Positions 20,478-31,990 of a stretch of DNA of 36,680 bases are shown one piece after another. Positions within the stretch are counted from its first letter, which is position 1. Every line of letters starts with the position of its first letter. The translations under genes and the position numbers were made by a program. The notes beneath the pieces are model-generated. The model did no database searches. It was not told the origin of the DNA and saw only the letters and a list, made by a program, of their open reading frames with translations. Source of the DNA: Hymenoscyphus infarciens (lineage: Eukaryota > Ascomycota > Leotiomycetes > Helotiales > Helotiaceae). The DNA lies in NCBI GenBank assembly GCA_001414345.1, contig LLCB01000440.1:1-36680 (forward strand), given 5' to 3'.

Positions 20478-23400
20478 CAGTGTTACTAGTAGTATTATCA
20501 TAGTAAAATACTATAGTATTTTAAATAAATATCTCTTTAGTTATTCTTACACCCCACGTGATTTAGTAGAACGCGGTTCTTCTAACGTAACTAAATATTT
20601 AAATTATTATCTTATTCTTTAAACTCTACTAAAGTATATAATAATATAGAAATTTAATAATAATTTACCTATAATCTTATATTTAAAAAGCTCTACTAAA
20701 AAATGATTATTTTAGCGTAAGTTAGCTTATAATATAAGTATATAAGCTAAGTTTCCTCTATCTACTTCTACTACTTCTACTACTACTTTTATAATCTTTT
20801 ATTCTTCTTTTTAATTAATAGCGTAAGACTAATACTACTTCTAATATTAAAAAGTCTATTAAAAGAGCTCTAAAAGCGACTTAAAAGGCTCTTAAAAAGA
20901 AGGCCTCTTAAGTATACTCTATAGACGTGTTTCTTAATAACGAGTCTAATTCTAAGCTTCTTAAGAAGAAAGTCGACCTTATATATATAAATAATATTAA
21001 TAGTAATAATAGTAAAGAGATAGAGAATATTATAGAGAATAATTTAATATTATTATCTATATTAAACATCGCGTATATAAGAGAGCTTTCTAAGAGTACG
21101 CTATATATACTAACTTCTATATATATATAAGTATATAAAGAACCGCTTATAGATAAAGTAGATTAATTATATAAGAAGATATTAGTAGTAGTAAACGTTT
21201 CTAAGTTTAGACTATTATATTAAGATATATCTCTATACTTATCTTCGTTACTTTTACTTTTAAATTATTTAAAACTAATTAAGTTTTTTAGTCTCTTTTT
21301 TACTACTTAGATTCTTTATATAATATATAATAATATAAATATATATATAGTAGTATCTATACTAAATCGCTCTAGTATACGCTTTTAGAAAAACATCTTA
21401 GTTTTAAAGCTTAAAGTCTTTTTTATAATTATAATATACTTTAGTATAAAGAATATACGTAGAGAGCTAGAACTTTAGAAGAGAGAGAGTAAGAGCTTCT
21501 ATCTACTACTTTAATTTATATAAAAGCGTAGATATAAAGAGCTTAAGTCTTATCTTTATATATTCTATTCTTCTACTAATATTCTAAAGAAGAACTAGTA
21601 TATAAAGCTATTACTACTTTTTAAGTACTTATATACTATATTTAAGATACATATCTACTTATTATAAAACATATCTATTAATAAAGATATTTATAAGGTT
21701 TAAAGAAAGATCTAAGTATATATTAAAGTATAAGTATAAACTAATTCTAAAGAGATATAAAAACTAGGCTTTATATTTTATAAAATATATATATAACTTT
21801 CTCTTTTATTCTTATACTTATAGAACTATAGAATTAGTCTAAAAGAATAGTCTTATATCTACTTATAATATATAAAATTTTCTAATTTTACTTCTTCTAG
21901 TTTATCTATTTCTAAATAACCTTAGTTTAACTTATTTCTATATAACTCTAGGTTAATCTATTTTAGTATAACTCTAGCTAATATTCTATCTATAGATTTA
22001 ATAGTATATTAGCTTACGAAGTCTCTTTCTTATTAATTTTACTAATTTATAATATATATAGATAATTACTTCTTATTACTAGAATTATTTAATAAGCTTC
22101 TTAAGCTTAGTATTAGCGTAGTAGATACTTACTATACTTATATTACTAAATTAGTCTTTTTATATCTAATTAAGACCTAAAAGAAGAAGGTCGATAATAC
22201 TCTCTTATAATCCTAGATTATATAATCCTAGAAGTTATATAAGAAGGTAGTTACTATAGTTTCTAGCGTATAATAGAGCGATTTTATAAGTAAAATCGTT
22301 CTAGTATATCTTTGAATTTTAGCCTTTATATAGTAAGATAATACGCTAGTATCGATGCTTTCTATAGTATATACTAGTAAGAAGTATAATTAATAAGAGT
22401 AATAATACCTACGCTAATCTAGTATTATAATAAATAAAATCGCTTATAAGCCTTTTATCTATTAATTATCGTCTTCGTTACTACTATTCTTAGAAATCTA
22501 AAAGATATATAAACTAAGACCTCGATATACTATAAACCTCCGCTAAAATCTACTAATCCTATAATTTATTAACGATTATAATAGATAGATAGGAGAAGTA
22601 GATATTATAGATTAATTATATAGAAACTATAAAACCTAGTAAACTCAGTAGAAGCTATAGTAGCTTTTATTTTATTAGCTTATAGATATTACTATAGTAA
22701 ACTCTTATTTACTTTAGCTTTAGAATAGAAGTAAGTATAGCTAATTAAGTACGAGATATATACTAATATTTAGTATAAATTCTACTCTACGATTCTTATA
22801 TAAAACTTTCCGATTATTACTTATATACTCTCTACTTAAAGACTTCTAGTCTATACGCTAATTTATTTATCTTAATAAAGAAGATAATATTATAAAAGCC
22901 TAAAAGTAATACTCTATCTATTTCTATACTTAGTATATAACTCTTATTAGAAGATTATATTATTAGTATAAGATATAATAAGATAAACTTTAAGTAAGTT
23001 ACTATTAAAAGAAATACGTCTATCTTATCTACGTTAAACTAAGAGCTAGTATAAGTAGTATAATATACTTAATTATAGTAGTAATTAGCTATATTAGAAA
23101 GAATTTTATAAGATAGAAGTTATTAAGAATATAAGAGAGTAAAAGAGATTAAATAAAGAGATAGAAAGAAGCGTATCTCTACTATATATAAAGTAAGTAT
23201 AGATAGCTTTAATTTAGATTTTAATATCTTAGTACTCTTAAACTAGCTAAGTAGTATTATAGTTCAAAGCTACCTAGATTTTAGTCTAAAACTACTCTAA
23301 ATAAGAGTAGTTTTAAACTAGACTACTAAACACGTCTATATATAGAGTATAAGAATAACTAAAGAGATATTATTAGAATATTTTAATAGTATATATTTAT

Positions 23401-24308
23401 TTTTAAACTTAATATTATTACTATACTATACTATCTATTTAATATTATAATAGTACTAATTATATACTAATTAATAACTTATATACTAAAACCTAGAAAT
23501 AAATTCTTAATTTTATATAAGCTACTTTTATTAATATAAGCTATATAAGAAATTTTAAGACTATTTTAGAAGCTATTAATATATATATTTTTTTTAAAAA
23601 ATATACTATTTAAGTAGATCTATAAATCTAACTTTTTAGATATATACTTTTAACGTTATATATTATATAAGATAATTCTAGATTAAAAGACTGAAAATAA
23701 GTAGGTTTAAATCTAGAGTAAAAAGCTTAACTCTAATAGGCTTAGTAATACTATAGTATTATTATAATATTAATTAAAATACTAATTCTAATAGTACGCT
23801 ATTCTGAATTGCCGGTATTCGTGAAACTACTAATACTTCTATACCGAGATTATAAATTACTAATACTTATATAACCGAAGGTGCTAAAGATATTAAATAT
23901 GTAATATTTATTTATAGAAGAGATTAAGGTTTAGATATTATATATTTAGCTTTTCAGCTCTTATTATTTAGTATTAGCTATATTAGATAGGACTCGGTTA
24001 TTATTATATTTAGACCTTAGTAGTGTCCGACCTTCTATATATAGATGCTTATATTCGGTATAGAAGAGAGATAGTTTTTCCTTTTCTTCTATACTAGAGC
24101 CTAGTATTTATATATATTATTCTACTCTAAACGCACTCTTATATACCTCTTCAGTAGTAGTGTGTATTTCGTGCCGTTATACTAATAATATTAATAGTAA
24201 TATAATTAAATATTATTAGGATTTCCTAGTATAAATAGTATATATTAAACTCTATTTTCAACAATATATCGTAGTAGTATGATATTCTAGATACTACTGG
24301 CAACACTG
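20478..24308 (+). mobile_element. RIP-mutated DNA transposon: piggyBac-like core, hAT-like ends
   Basis: Left end CAGTGTTACTAGTAGTAT; right end, reverse-complemented, CAGTGTTGCCAGTAGTAT. The two mismatches are transitions, and after a 5-6-bp indel both continue with TATCATA-TA. Flanks are GCTCTCTT (20470-20477) and GCTGTCTT (24309-24316), a 7-of-8 match that looks like an 8-bp target duplication. An 8-bp duplication and CAG...CTG ends are typical of hAT, but the internal reading frame is piggyBac-like (next entry), a family that normally duplicates TTAA. Confidence 0.8.
20880..22780 (+). pseudogene. Dead piggyBac-like transposase (DDE_Tnp_1_7)
   Basis: A plus-strand frame with stops almost only at former CAG/CAA/TGG. 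Recognisable pieces: VVDTYYTYIT near 22118-22147 (piggyBac form DN-FTS, second catalytic Asp), LAFI then two stops then DNTLVSMLS near 22320-22370 (family form VLWQDNGPVTMLT), and NDYNR then IGEVDIID near 22571-22610 (family form DYNHHMGGVDxxD, third catalytic Asp), followed by a Tyr/Thr/Gln-rich stretch where families have Y-TQL-RRTW. The first catalytic Asp was not located. Boundaries are approximate; inactive through many nonsense changes. Confidence 0.7.
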
Positions 24309-24390
24309 GCTGTCTTACTCCCTTACTCAGCCGCGGTGAGGAGATGTTCCTAGCGTAGGTAAGAGGAGTTTAGGAAAATCAAATAAGTTT

Positions 24391-24423
24391 CCCCCCGCTT
24401 TGCCCCCCTTCCCCCCTTCCCCC
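24391..24423 (-). other. G-quadruplex/i-motif-forming C-run cluster
   Basis: Four C-runs of 6, 6, 6 and 5 (24391-24396, 24403-24408, 24411-24416, 24419-24423) with loops of 6, 2 and 2 bases. The minus strand therefore has four G-runs of at least five, fitting a G4 consensus. Confidence 0.8.
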
Positions 24424-24755
24424 TTTCCTCGTCTCTCTTATTTATCTAAAACGATGTGATAGTAAGGATGCGACAGTGAGTACGCCGGTGGTGACAGAAT
24501 CGTCTTTCTTAAAAAGCTAGGCACCTCCCAGACCCCCAGATCCACCAGTTCCGCCATAAGAGTAAAGAATCTACTGTCTTAGGTAGATGACTTTACGGGT
24601 ATAGGATAAAGAGAAAAAGAGAGAGAGAGAGAAATTAACTTAAAGAATCAATCTTCTATCTACAGAAAGTGTCCTTTTGCGATTTGCGAGTTGCGAGTTG
24701 CCCTTTACGATTTAGTCACTCCCACTTTTTGGTGCATCCAGGATGCCGTACTAGG

Positions 24756-25444
24756 ATAACTACTTTTATTACCTGAGGAGTTTTAGAAACTCTAACTCTC
24801 TATTCTTTGAAATGTTTTCGGATAAAATCTTGAGTTGTCATAAAAATCCCGAGGTAATGAAGGAATGGGGTGTCTTAGAACAAAGCCCAAGACTTTTATA
24901 GAGAGGATTCATAGACTTCAACCCCAGGGACTTCACTTACTGAGTATAAGTTCTTTTGCACCACTCACGAGGTTAATGTTAGAGCATATTTCAATGAGTG
25001 CTCAAGCTAAAAGCTGTTTGGGAATTGTGATCTTGATTCATTTATATTCCCCAGGCTAAAGGGTACCAAGTGACCACAGCGACCGGTATTTTGAAACCTT
25101 CCACCCTCGCACCGACAAGCTCACATATTTTTGGCTGCCAATCACAACGAAGCAATAACCCATCCATATACCAAGGCAAATGCGATCAAGAAGCGCAAGC
25201 TTCTTTTGCTCTTTCTCTTGGAAAGGCGGGTGCAAACTCTAAGTGTTCATCCAGGATCGGCATACCAGGGTGCATCAGCGATGTAGTAATTGCTCTTTCT
25301 CTTCGAAAGATGAGTGCAAACTCTAAATTAAACTGTTCATGTAGGTAGAATGTAAACAAACCAGGGGGTTTTGTGCCTTCCAAGCTATTCAAAAGGAAAT
25401 ATTCCACCACTAAACAATCAAAGACGATCTAGAAAGAGAGGAGA
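24756..25444. promoter_or_regulatory. Upstream region of the acidic-tail membrane gene
   Basis: Ordinary composition, no supported gene; short ORFs here lack splice support. It contains the degenerate direct repeat 25206-25345 and a purine-rich leader just before the ATG at 25445. Confidence 0.5.
25206..25345 (+). repeat. Two-copy degenerate direct repeat
   Basis: About 50 bp beginning TTGCTCTTTCTCTT and ending GTTCAT with AGG shortly after occurs at 25206-25255 and again at 25290-25345, offset 84 bp, sharing GTGCAAACTCTAA. It lies 100-240 bp before the start codon of the next gene, so it may be duplicated promoter sequence. Confidence 0.75.
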
Positions 25445-26381
25445 ATGATGAGCTTGAGGGAGAGGATTGTTGGGGCCTTCTGGTGGTGGTGGCGGAGGAG
25501 AGTGTACTTTGCGTTCTTCGGCGGATTGCTGTCTTTCCTGTTAGATATGGTTTCTGCAGCTAAAACCATTGGTTGGAAATCTGGGGGTTTTATCTCCTCA
25601 GTAATCGCCGTAAGTTCCACTCTACTACTTATGTACAACAAGTTAATAAAATACCTAGTTTGGTCTCAGTGTGGCCTGGAGAATCACTTCGTATTTCCTC
25701 AAAAAGTTATTGTCCGATGATTGGATGAAATTCATCAATATCAATATGACATGGATAATATTGATCCCTTCAACTCTCATCGCCTATTTTTACGGCCTCG
25801 ACTCCTTTATGAAAGCAAAACAAGAGTATTCTCAAGGAACAATCACCAAATATATCTGGGGTCTAAATATAGCTGCCTTAGCTTCATCAACCCCCTCGAC
25901 GATCTTCGGCATAATTGTCGATTGGTTAGAGTCTGGGAAAATATTCGTCTTGTATTTCGTTGGCTGGAATCTTATCCAACCCGAAGCTCCCGATCTTGAG
26001 ATGGGACCAGTTTTCGGACCTGAACCAGAACCACGACCTGAACCAGAACCACAAGCCGAACAACAAGCCGAAGAAGCCGAAGAACACGCCGATGAAGCCG
26101 AGGAAGAAGCTGAGGAAGCCGAACAACCATCTGTAGAAGCAGAAGCCGAAGAATCAGAACAACAGCCGGAGATCAAACGCGAAGACGTGACAGTGTCTGT
26201 AGTGGAGTTAGCGAATATGCTTCGGGTTTTGGTTGGGTACCCTCCCCTGACTTCTTGGGAACTGGCGAATTACTGGCAGAATTTTATTGAGGAACATGTG
26301 TTCTCTATGAATGAGGAGTCCGTTGACGTTGAAGAAGAGGTTGAATCACGGAGGGGAAGTATAGGTTTAAAGTTTGTTTAA
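25445..26381 (+). CDS. Unrecognised multi-pass membrane protein with Glu/Ala-rich acidic segment, 2 exons
   Basis: Exons 25445-25609 and 25659-26381 (49-nt intron, GTAAGT donor, ACCTAG acceptor, phase 0) give 295 residues. The N-terminus has a WWWW run followed by RRR. Hydrophobic stretches follow: FAFFGGLLSFLLDMVSAA, a segment formed across the splice (FISSVIA joined to FGLSVAW), WIILIPSTLIAYFYGL, IAALASSTPSTIFGIIVDWL and IFVLYFVGW, so about four or five helices. Then comes an acidic region with EPEP and EEAEE repeats (about 170-225, roughly half Glu), and a C-terminal part with a PPLTSWELANYWQNFIEEH stretch that may be a small folded or partner-binding region. Two ATGs open the frame (25445, 25448). 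No family recognised. The gene sits between transposons, next to the second RIP block, yet is not RIP-mutated. Function unknown. Confidence 0.75.
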
Positions 26382-26419
26382 CAAGTAATCCTTGATATAG
26401 GTAGAGCTAGCGTTTTAGG

Positions 26420-27315
26420 CAGTGTTTTGGCTTTCCCCGCCTTAGTCAGCCTAGCACTCTAGAGAGGGTAGACTACCTCTCTCTATTAGGAGAGGAGGAG
26501 ATAGGATAATTTCATTTATAGGCTAGGCTAAATTAGGTAGAAGAGATACTAAATTAGGAGAGAAGAGGCAAGGAAGACTAAGAGAGAGAGCTAGGTAAGA
26601 AGAGGTACTAGAGAGAATAGAATAGAATAGAAAGAAATAAAAGTATAAAATAAGTAAAAAGTATTAAGAGCGTATTTAGTATATATATAATTTATTATAA
26701 ATATATCTAATTTATATATAAGTATATAATTATAGAAGGCTCTAATATAGTAGCGTTTTAAGAATATATATATATATATAAAAGTTAAAGATTAATAGAT
26801 TAAAAGTATATATTATTTAATATTAATAGTATATATTTTAATATATATATTAAAAGAAAGTATAAGTAAAAGTATATAATATAATATATACTAGCTAAAT
26901 ATTAGTATATATTATAGTATATATATATTTATTTTTTAGTAGTATATATTTTAAAAAAGAACTAATATATATAAGCTAAATAAGCTCTAAAATAAGTAAA
27001 AAGTAAAATATAATAAAAAGTACTAATATTATATAGTTTTCTTAGGTTATATTACTCTTACTAAATCTACTAATAAATATATTTAAGACTAGTATATACT
27101 CTATCTAGTCTCTCTTATAAGCTAGGAAAAGCTACTCTAATACCTTAGATAGAAAAGAATAAGTAGAATAAATTTTAGAATAGAATTAAAGTAGCTAGAA
27201 GAAGTAATAAATTAGAATAAGAGAAGATAAGATAGCTTTAAAATAGTAGTAAGAGAGAGAAGAATTGTTAAGATAGAATAGAATAATAGATTAGATAGAG
27301 AAACCTAAAACACTA
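26420..27315. mobile_element. Non-autonomous TIR element, copy 4 (opposite orientation to copy 1)
   Basis: Left end CAGTGTTTTGGCTTTCCCCG; right end CCTAAAACACTA. 896 bp, close to copy 1 (890 bp) and collinear with its reverse complement: the CTCTCTATTAGGAGAGG, GGCTAGGCTAAATTAG and AGAATAGAATAG segments match the right half of copy 1. Its left 200 bp keep more G+C than the other copies, so it is the least mutated end of the family. The first base pair is CA rather than TA. Confidence 0.8.
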
Positions 27316-27589
27316 GTTTTAGGTTTTCTAGCTAGATTAGTATTTCTATTTTTCTAAAAAATTTCTATCTATACTTTTCCTTACTTTTAATATCTCTTCT
27401 TTTAAACGCTTCTAGCTAATTATATTCTATTTCTAGCTTTTAATATATCTCTCTCTTATAAGTATATATCTTTACTTTACTTATCTCTTCTAATCTTATA
27501 TAAAGCTAATATTCTCTCTATATCTATTAGAGAGAATAGAAAGGTTTATATATTATTCTATTATATTTTAGTAGAAGTACTATATAGTA
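27316..27589. other. AT-rich filler between repeats
   Basis: RIP-type AT-rich sequence between TIR copy 4 and the inverted-repeat arm. No motif, gene or repeat end recognised. Confidence 0.4.
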
Positions 27590-29676
27590 GAATATAATAA
27601 AAAACTATAATAGTACGAATCGTATACTATTAATAAAGAGATATATAAGAGTATATTTAAAAGAATAAATTATTCTTTAAAATATAGAAAGAAGTAGAGT
27701 AGATATATATAGATGTTTTAGATAATATAAACGTAGTACTAAAAATATAAATAATTTTAAGATTAAACCTCTTCTAATATAGACTATAATAATATTCTAA
27801 AGTCTATAATATATTTTAGAGTTTATAATATATTCTAGAGCTTAACTATACTCTTATCTATTTAAGATAGATAGCTATTATATCTCTCTCTTTTAAAAAG
27901 ACTTATTTTTAAAGCTTTACTACGTAGTTTAGATAGTATAAGTATATAGTAATATTATTATTTACTACTTAAGTATACTTTATTCACTATTATATATTAT
28001 ATAATAATAGCTATAAATAGAAAAAGAGGCCTTTAATTAGCTATTAAGTAGAAGATAGTATATTACTAAGAAGTTATTAGATACTTACTATTATTATATA
28101 TTATAATAGTAATAATTAAGTAATAAATAACAGTTATATAGTACTAGCTATTATTATTTATAATATATTAATAGACGATTCTTCTTTGATTTTATTTTAT
28201 TTTCTTCTTTCCTTTCTATTTAAATAATATAAATAGTAAGAATATCTTCTAATTAGATATATTCTTATACTAACTATACTTATAGAATATATATATATAT
28301 ATATATAATATAAGTTCTAATCTCTATATAAGATCTAATTTAGAGTACTAACTAGTTACTTATAGTAAGATACCTTTTCTAACTTCTACTAGTACGCTTC
28401 TAGCTATCTACTAAGTCTACTATATTTAATACCTTTAGATAAAATATTAGAATAAGAACTATAAGTATATCTTTAAAAAGACTACGTTAAAGAAGTATAG
28501 ATATATACTATATTAGGAATACTATATATATTTCTATAAGTTAAATCTTAATATATCTTAAGTATACTCTAAATATATACTAACTCTTTTAGTTACTTTA
28601 GTTTATAGAAATAGAGTTTACTACTTTATAGCTAAAGAAAGAGAAGAGAGAGATTAAGAAAGCTATTAAAGCTATTAATTAGTTACTAGTTATTATATAT
28701 ATAGAGATACTAAAGACTATATTAAAGATATAGTTTACTCTTTTAGAAGCGACTTAAACGCTTTACGCTTAGGTTACTATAAGTACTTCTTTTATAGTTA
28801 GTAAGGTTTTAGTCTAGACTAATAATTTAATAGTTTTTATCTAGTACTATAGTTAATAGAACCTCTATCTAAACCTAGGTTTAAAACCTCTTTAAAGTCT
28901 ATTTAAAGAGTTTATAAGCGTCTTTTACTAAGTCTATTATAAGTAGCTACTAAGATAAGAAGCGCTTTTATATAAAAGAGAAGAAAGAGAGAATTTAAGC
29001 TTCTTATAGATTTAAGAAGAATAAGAAGAAGAAGAGTAGAAAGAGTAGAGAGGCTATAGTCTAGAGAAGGTTTTTAGTAGACTCTATTTTAGTAGTAACT
29101 TAGTTCTAGTTCTTTGCTTTATTAACTTTAGTTATTCTTACTAGTTAGTATTTTATTTTAGGTTTATATTAAAAGTTTTTTATTAAAAGTAACTAAGATT
29201 AGAAAGTATTAATAGAGTTATTTAAAATTAACCTTTTACTTCTTTAACTAATTCTTATCTAATTCTTATATAAATATTTATTTAAAGAAGAGTTAGAGTA
29301 GTCTTAGTTTATCTAGATATTTAATATAAAAGTCTTTTAATAGAAATAGTAAATCTTAAAAATTTATTAGTAGAATACTATATAGAGTCTAAGTTATATC
29401 TAATCTATTTTACTTAATACTATAGTTATCTTTTAAAAAGTCTACTACTAAGAATCTTCTAAACTTTTTATTCTTATATCTTTTAAATAATCTCTAGAAG
29501 TAGCTCTAAAGCTTCTTATTCTAGTAGAGAGGCATTTAAGTCTTTTAATAGTACGTCTATAGTAAAAATATTATAAATTAATAAACTCTTTAGAAGCTTT
29601 AATCTATAAAAGTATCTTATATATTCTAGTATTTTAAAGAGTTCTATCTACTACTTAGCTAGCTTTTAGCTAGAAC
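27590..29676 (+). repeat. Left arm of a large inverted repeat (retroelement 5' part)
   Basis: Runs collinear, in reverse complement, with the right arm 32788-36270 once the insertions in the latter are removed. Marker pairs: 27640-27660 with 36220-36240 (cores around GTATACGAT), 27880-27910 with 35575-35605 (AAAAGAGAGAGATATAATA), 28000-28150 with 34310-34470, 28900-29100 with 33380-33570, and 29440-29470 with 33000-33030 (AAGTCTACTACTAAGAATCT). Divergence is mostly transitions. Both arms end at TAGCTTTTAGCTAG. Confidence 0.75.
28400..29100 (+). pseudogene. Probable gag-like relic of a retroelement
   Basis: A plus-strand frame (KKEKREIKKAIKAIN near 28635-28675, later a Lys/Glu-rich stretch near 28985-29045) runs with TAG/TAA stops in place of Gln/Trp codons. 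The same frame is read on the minus strand of the opposing arm (about 33400-34030), upstream of a gypsy reverse transcriptase, so it is most likely gag. No zinc knuckle was found; assignment is by position. Confidence 0.45.
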
Positions 29677-29899
29677 GATTTATCTAAAGATTTCTAGTTA
29701 ATAAATAGACTCTATTACTAACGTCTTAGTTAATAGCTCTTTAGTATTAATTTATACTCTCGTCTATTCTTTACTAAGCTTTATCTATATTATCTTTAAC
29801 TATTCTCTAAGTAGAGTATATATATTAGACTACTTTTACTACTTTATTATAGTTTAGTTATTTATAGAGAGTAGAAGTCTTTAAGATATTCTAGTTCTA

Positions 29900-31990
29900 T
29901 AATTTTCTTAGATTAAGTCTAAACTTTAGCTAATAAGAAGTTATACTAATAGATAAATATAAAAGAGTTATTTATACTCTATTTATTAAGAGAATTAATT
30001 TACTCTAGTTATTTTAAAAGTAGTTTATAAAAGACCTTAGTCTCTAATTAATATATTAGTCTATAGTCTCTATCGAACTACTTAATCCTTTATAGTAAGT
30101 AGTAGAGAGCTTAAGCTTAATACTAATAATATACTAGAATTTAGTCTAAAAAGGTAATATAAATTATAATTCTCTATTAAACGTAATTAATTTAGATTAG
30201 TAACTAAAATAGTAGATCTATTATATAAAGAGTTTAGCTAATCTTTTAACGTCTATTCTAGAATAATAAAGTATTAATACTAAATTCTTTCTAAGCTAGT
30301 TAGTTAAAAAAATAAAATAGTATTAAATCTATACTTATATTATAAAAAGAATTTAAAATCTATATATAGATACTATATAGAATAGTTAAATATTAGTAGA
30401 GTAAAGGAATCTCTATTATTTAGTTTATCAAAAATAAGAGTATTTATATACTTAGTACTTTATTATATACTTTCTATAGTCTAAACTTATACTAATCTAG
30501 TAATAAGTAGATACTATTATCTAATACTCTTAAAAGTACTTAGATAAGTACTAAAGACTTTATTATATACTTCTTAGTTTAGATTTATATAAAGCTTAGT
30601 CTTTCTTTAGATATAAAGTTATTTATTAAATAAAAGTAAATTATTTGAAAAGATAATATAACTATTTTTAAGTTTACTACGTTTTCTCTAGAATAACTAA
30701 AGATTAAACGTCTTTAGCTTTTAAATTAAATCTAATCTAGAATTAGATATTATATCTAGCTAAATTATATTAATAGATATTATTTGTTTTTATATAAAAG
30801 TTTTAGTAAGATCTTTTAAAGATTTAAATAAGTTAGTTCTAAAAGAATATATATATAACTATCTAGCTTAACTTAGTTTTATATCTTAATATATTACCTA
30901 CGTCTACTTAGTATCTCTATCTTTTAATTATTCTTTTTAAATATAAATTAGATTATAAAATTAAAGCTTAAAAAGAATTCTATCTACTATACTTACTTAG
31001 ATATAAGTAGCTTAGTTATTATAAATTATTCTTAAAACCTATAGTCTAAACTTATAAGAATATATTTTTAATATAATTTAAGCTTTAGTTACTATTTTCT
31101 AAATAGTTTTATAATAGTAAGTAACTTTTTATTATAAAGCTTTTAATTTACGTTAAATCTAACTAGTATATAAAAGTAAAATTCTATAAAATATAATAAG
31201 TTATTATATTATTAAAAGAATCTAACTCTAGCTTTAAAACATATTTAAAGTTAAAGTAGTATAAAGTTTAAATTATAAGTAGCTAGGTTTATAACTTTTT
31301 AAAAGCTTTATTATATTTAGATATCTACTAAAATAGCTTTAAAAAGCGTATTATTATAGTTAGAAGCTTTATAATTTTATTAGAGTTTTTAATAAATTAT
31401 TTATAGAAACTATAAAAGCTTAGATAAGACTTTATATCTATTATAATATTAAGTTAGACTTAGTTTTATAAGAGCTTTACTTTTTAAAATCGATTTTAAG
31501 TTCTTTTATAATTAAAATATAACTAAGATATTTAACTCTAGTAATAATTAATTTACTTTTCTTAATATCTACTAAGAGTTTTATATCTTAGTACGAATTT
31601 ATCTTATAATCTTTAATATTATTAAAATAAATTAGAGTATAATCTAAGTAAGTAATATAGAAGTTATTTAAATAGTTAATTAAGATATTCTTTATATAAC
31701 GTTAGTAGAGAGTTAAGCTCTTTTAAAGTCTAAAAAGAAGAACTTTATATTTATATATACTATATCTAGTCTTAAACGTACTTATCTTTTCTATATTAAA
31801 GTCTATTTAAATATAATAGAAAGCTTATTATATATTTAATTTAATTAAGATCTTAGTAGTCTTTATACTTAAAATAAGTTTATTAATATAAGAAAGTAAG
31901 TAAAGGTTATTTTAAGTCAAAGTATTAAGCTTATAATAACTAATATAGAGCTATAGCTTATTATTATTAGTCTTTTTAATAAAAAGTATT
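29900..31990 (-). pseudogene. Dead Ty3/gypsy pol: reverse transcriptase to integrase
   Basis: Minus-strand reading from 31989 gives the reverse transcriptase order of Ty3/gypsy elements: ILFIKKTNNNKL (form VLFVKKKDGSLRL), YYKLNTLT (YRxLNxxT), STFKTRYSIYKYKVLLFRL (TAFRTRYGHFEYxVMPFGL) and YLDYTLIYF near 31620 (form YLDDILIYS, with one active-site Asp changed to Tyr). Further on, at 30109-29930, LSTTYYKGLSSSIETID then RLRSFINYF fits the integrase end segment (LSTAYHPQTDGQTER...LR-YVNY). The RT-then-integrase order is that of gypsy. Many TAG/TAA stops at former Gln/Trp codons. RNase H lies between, poorly readable. Inactive. Confidence 0.75.

Larger units (their letters stand above)
20317..24750. 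mobile_element. Small TIR element (about 595 bp), split by a 3.8-kb transposon
   Basis: Ends are exact inverted repeats, TACGGCATCCTG (20317-20328) and CAGGATGCCGTA (24739-24750), flanked on both sides by CTAGG (20312-20316 and 24751-24755). Either CTAGG is a 5-bp target duplication, or the duplication is the TA at each terminus. Both subterminal zones carry repeated GCAAATCGC/GCGATTTGC words (left 20333-20395, right 24677-24700, in opposite orientation) and pyrimidine-rich or purine-rich tracts. Without the inserted 20478-24308 element it is about 595 bp and non-coding. It is not RIP-mutated, so probably low-copy or recent. Confidence 0.75.

Noticed and set aside
20927..21130. 67-codon ORF as an independent gene
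   Set aside because: It lies in the piggyBac-like relic, has extreme Asn/Ile/Leu bias and is a fragment of the RIP-mutated frame.
20519..24247. TTAA pair as true piggyBac boundaries
   Set aside because: TTAA occurs near both ends, but the sequences just inside do not form inverted repeats, and TTAA is frequent by chance in AT-rich DNA; kept only as an open alternative.
25832..26176. Ser/Ala-rich antisense ORF opposite the acidic segment
   Set aside because: It is the antisense of GAA/GAG-rich repeats; the plus strand has the spliced gene.
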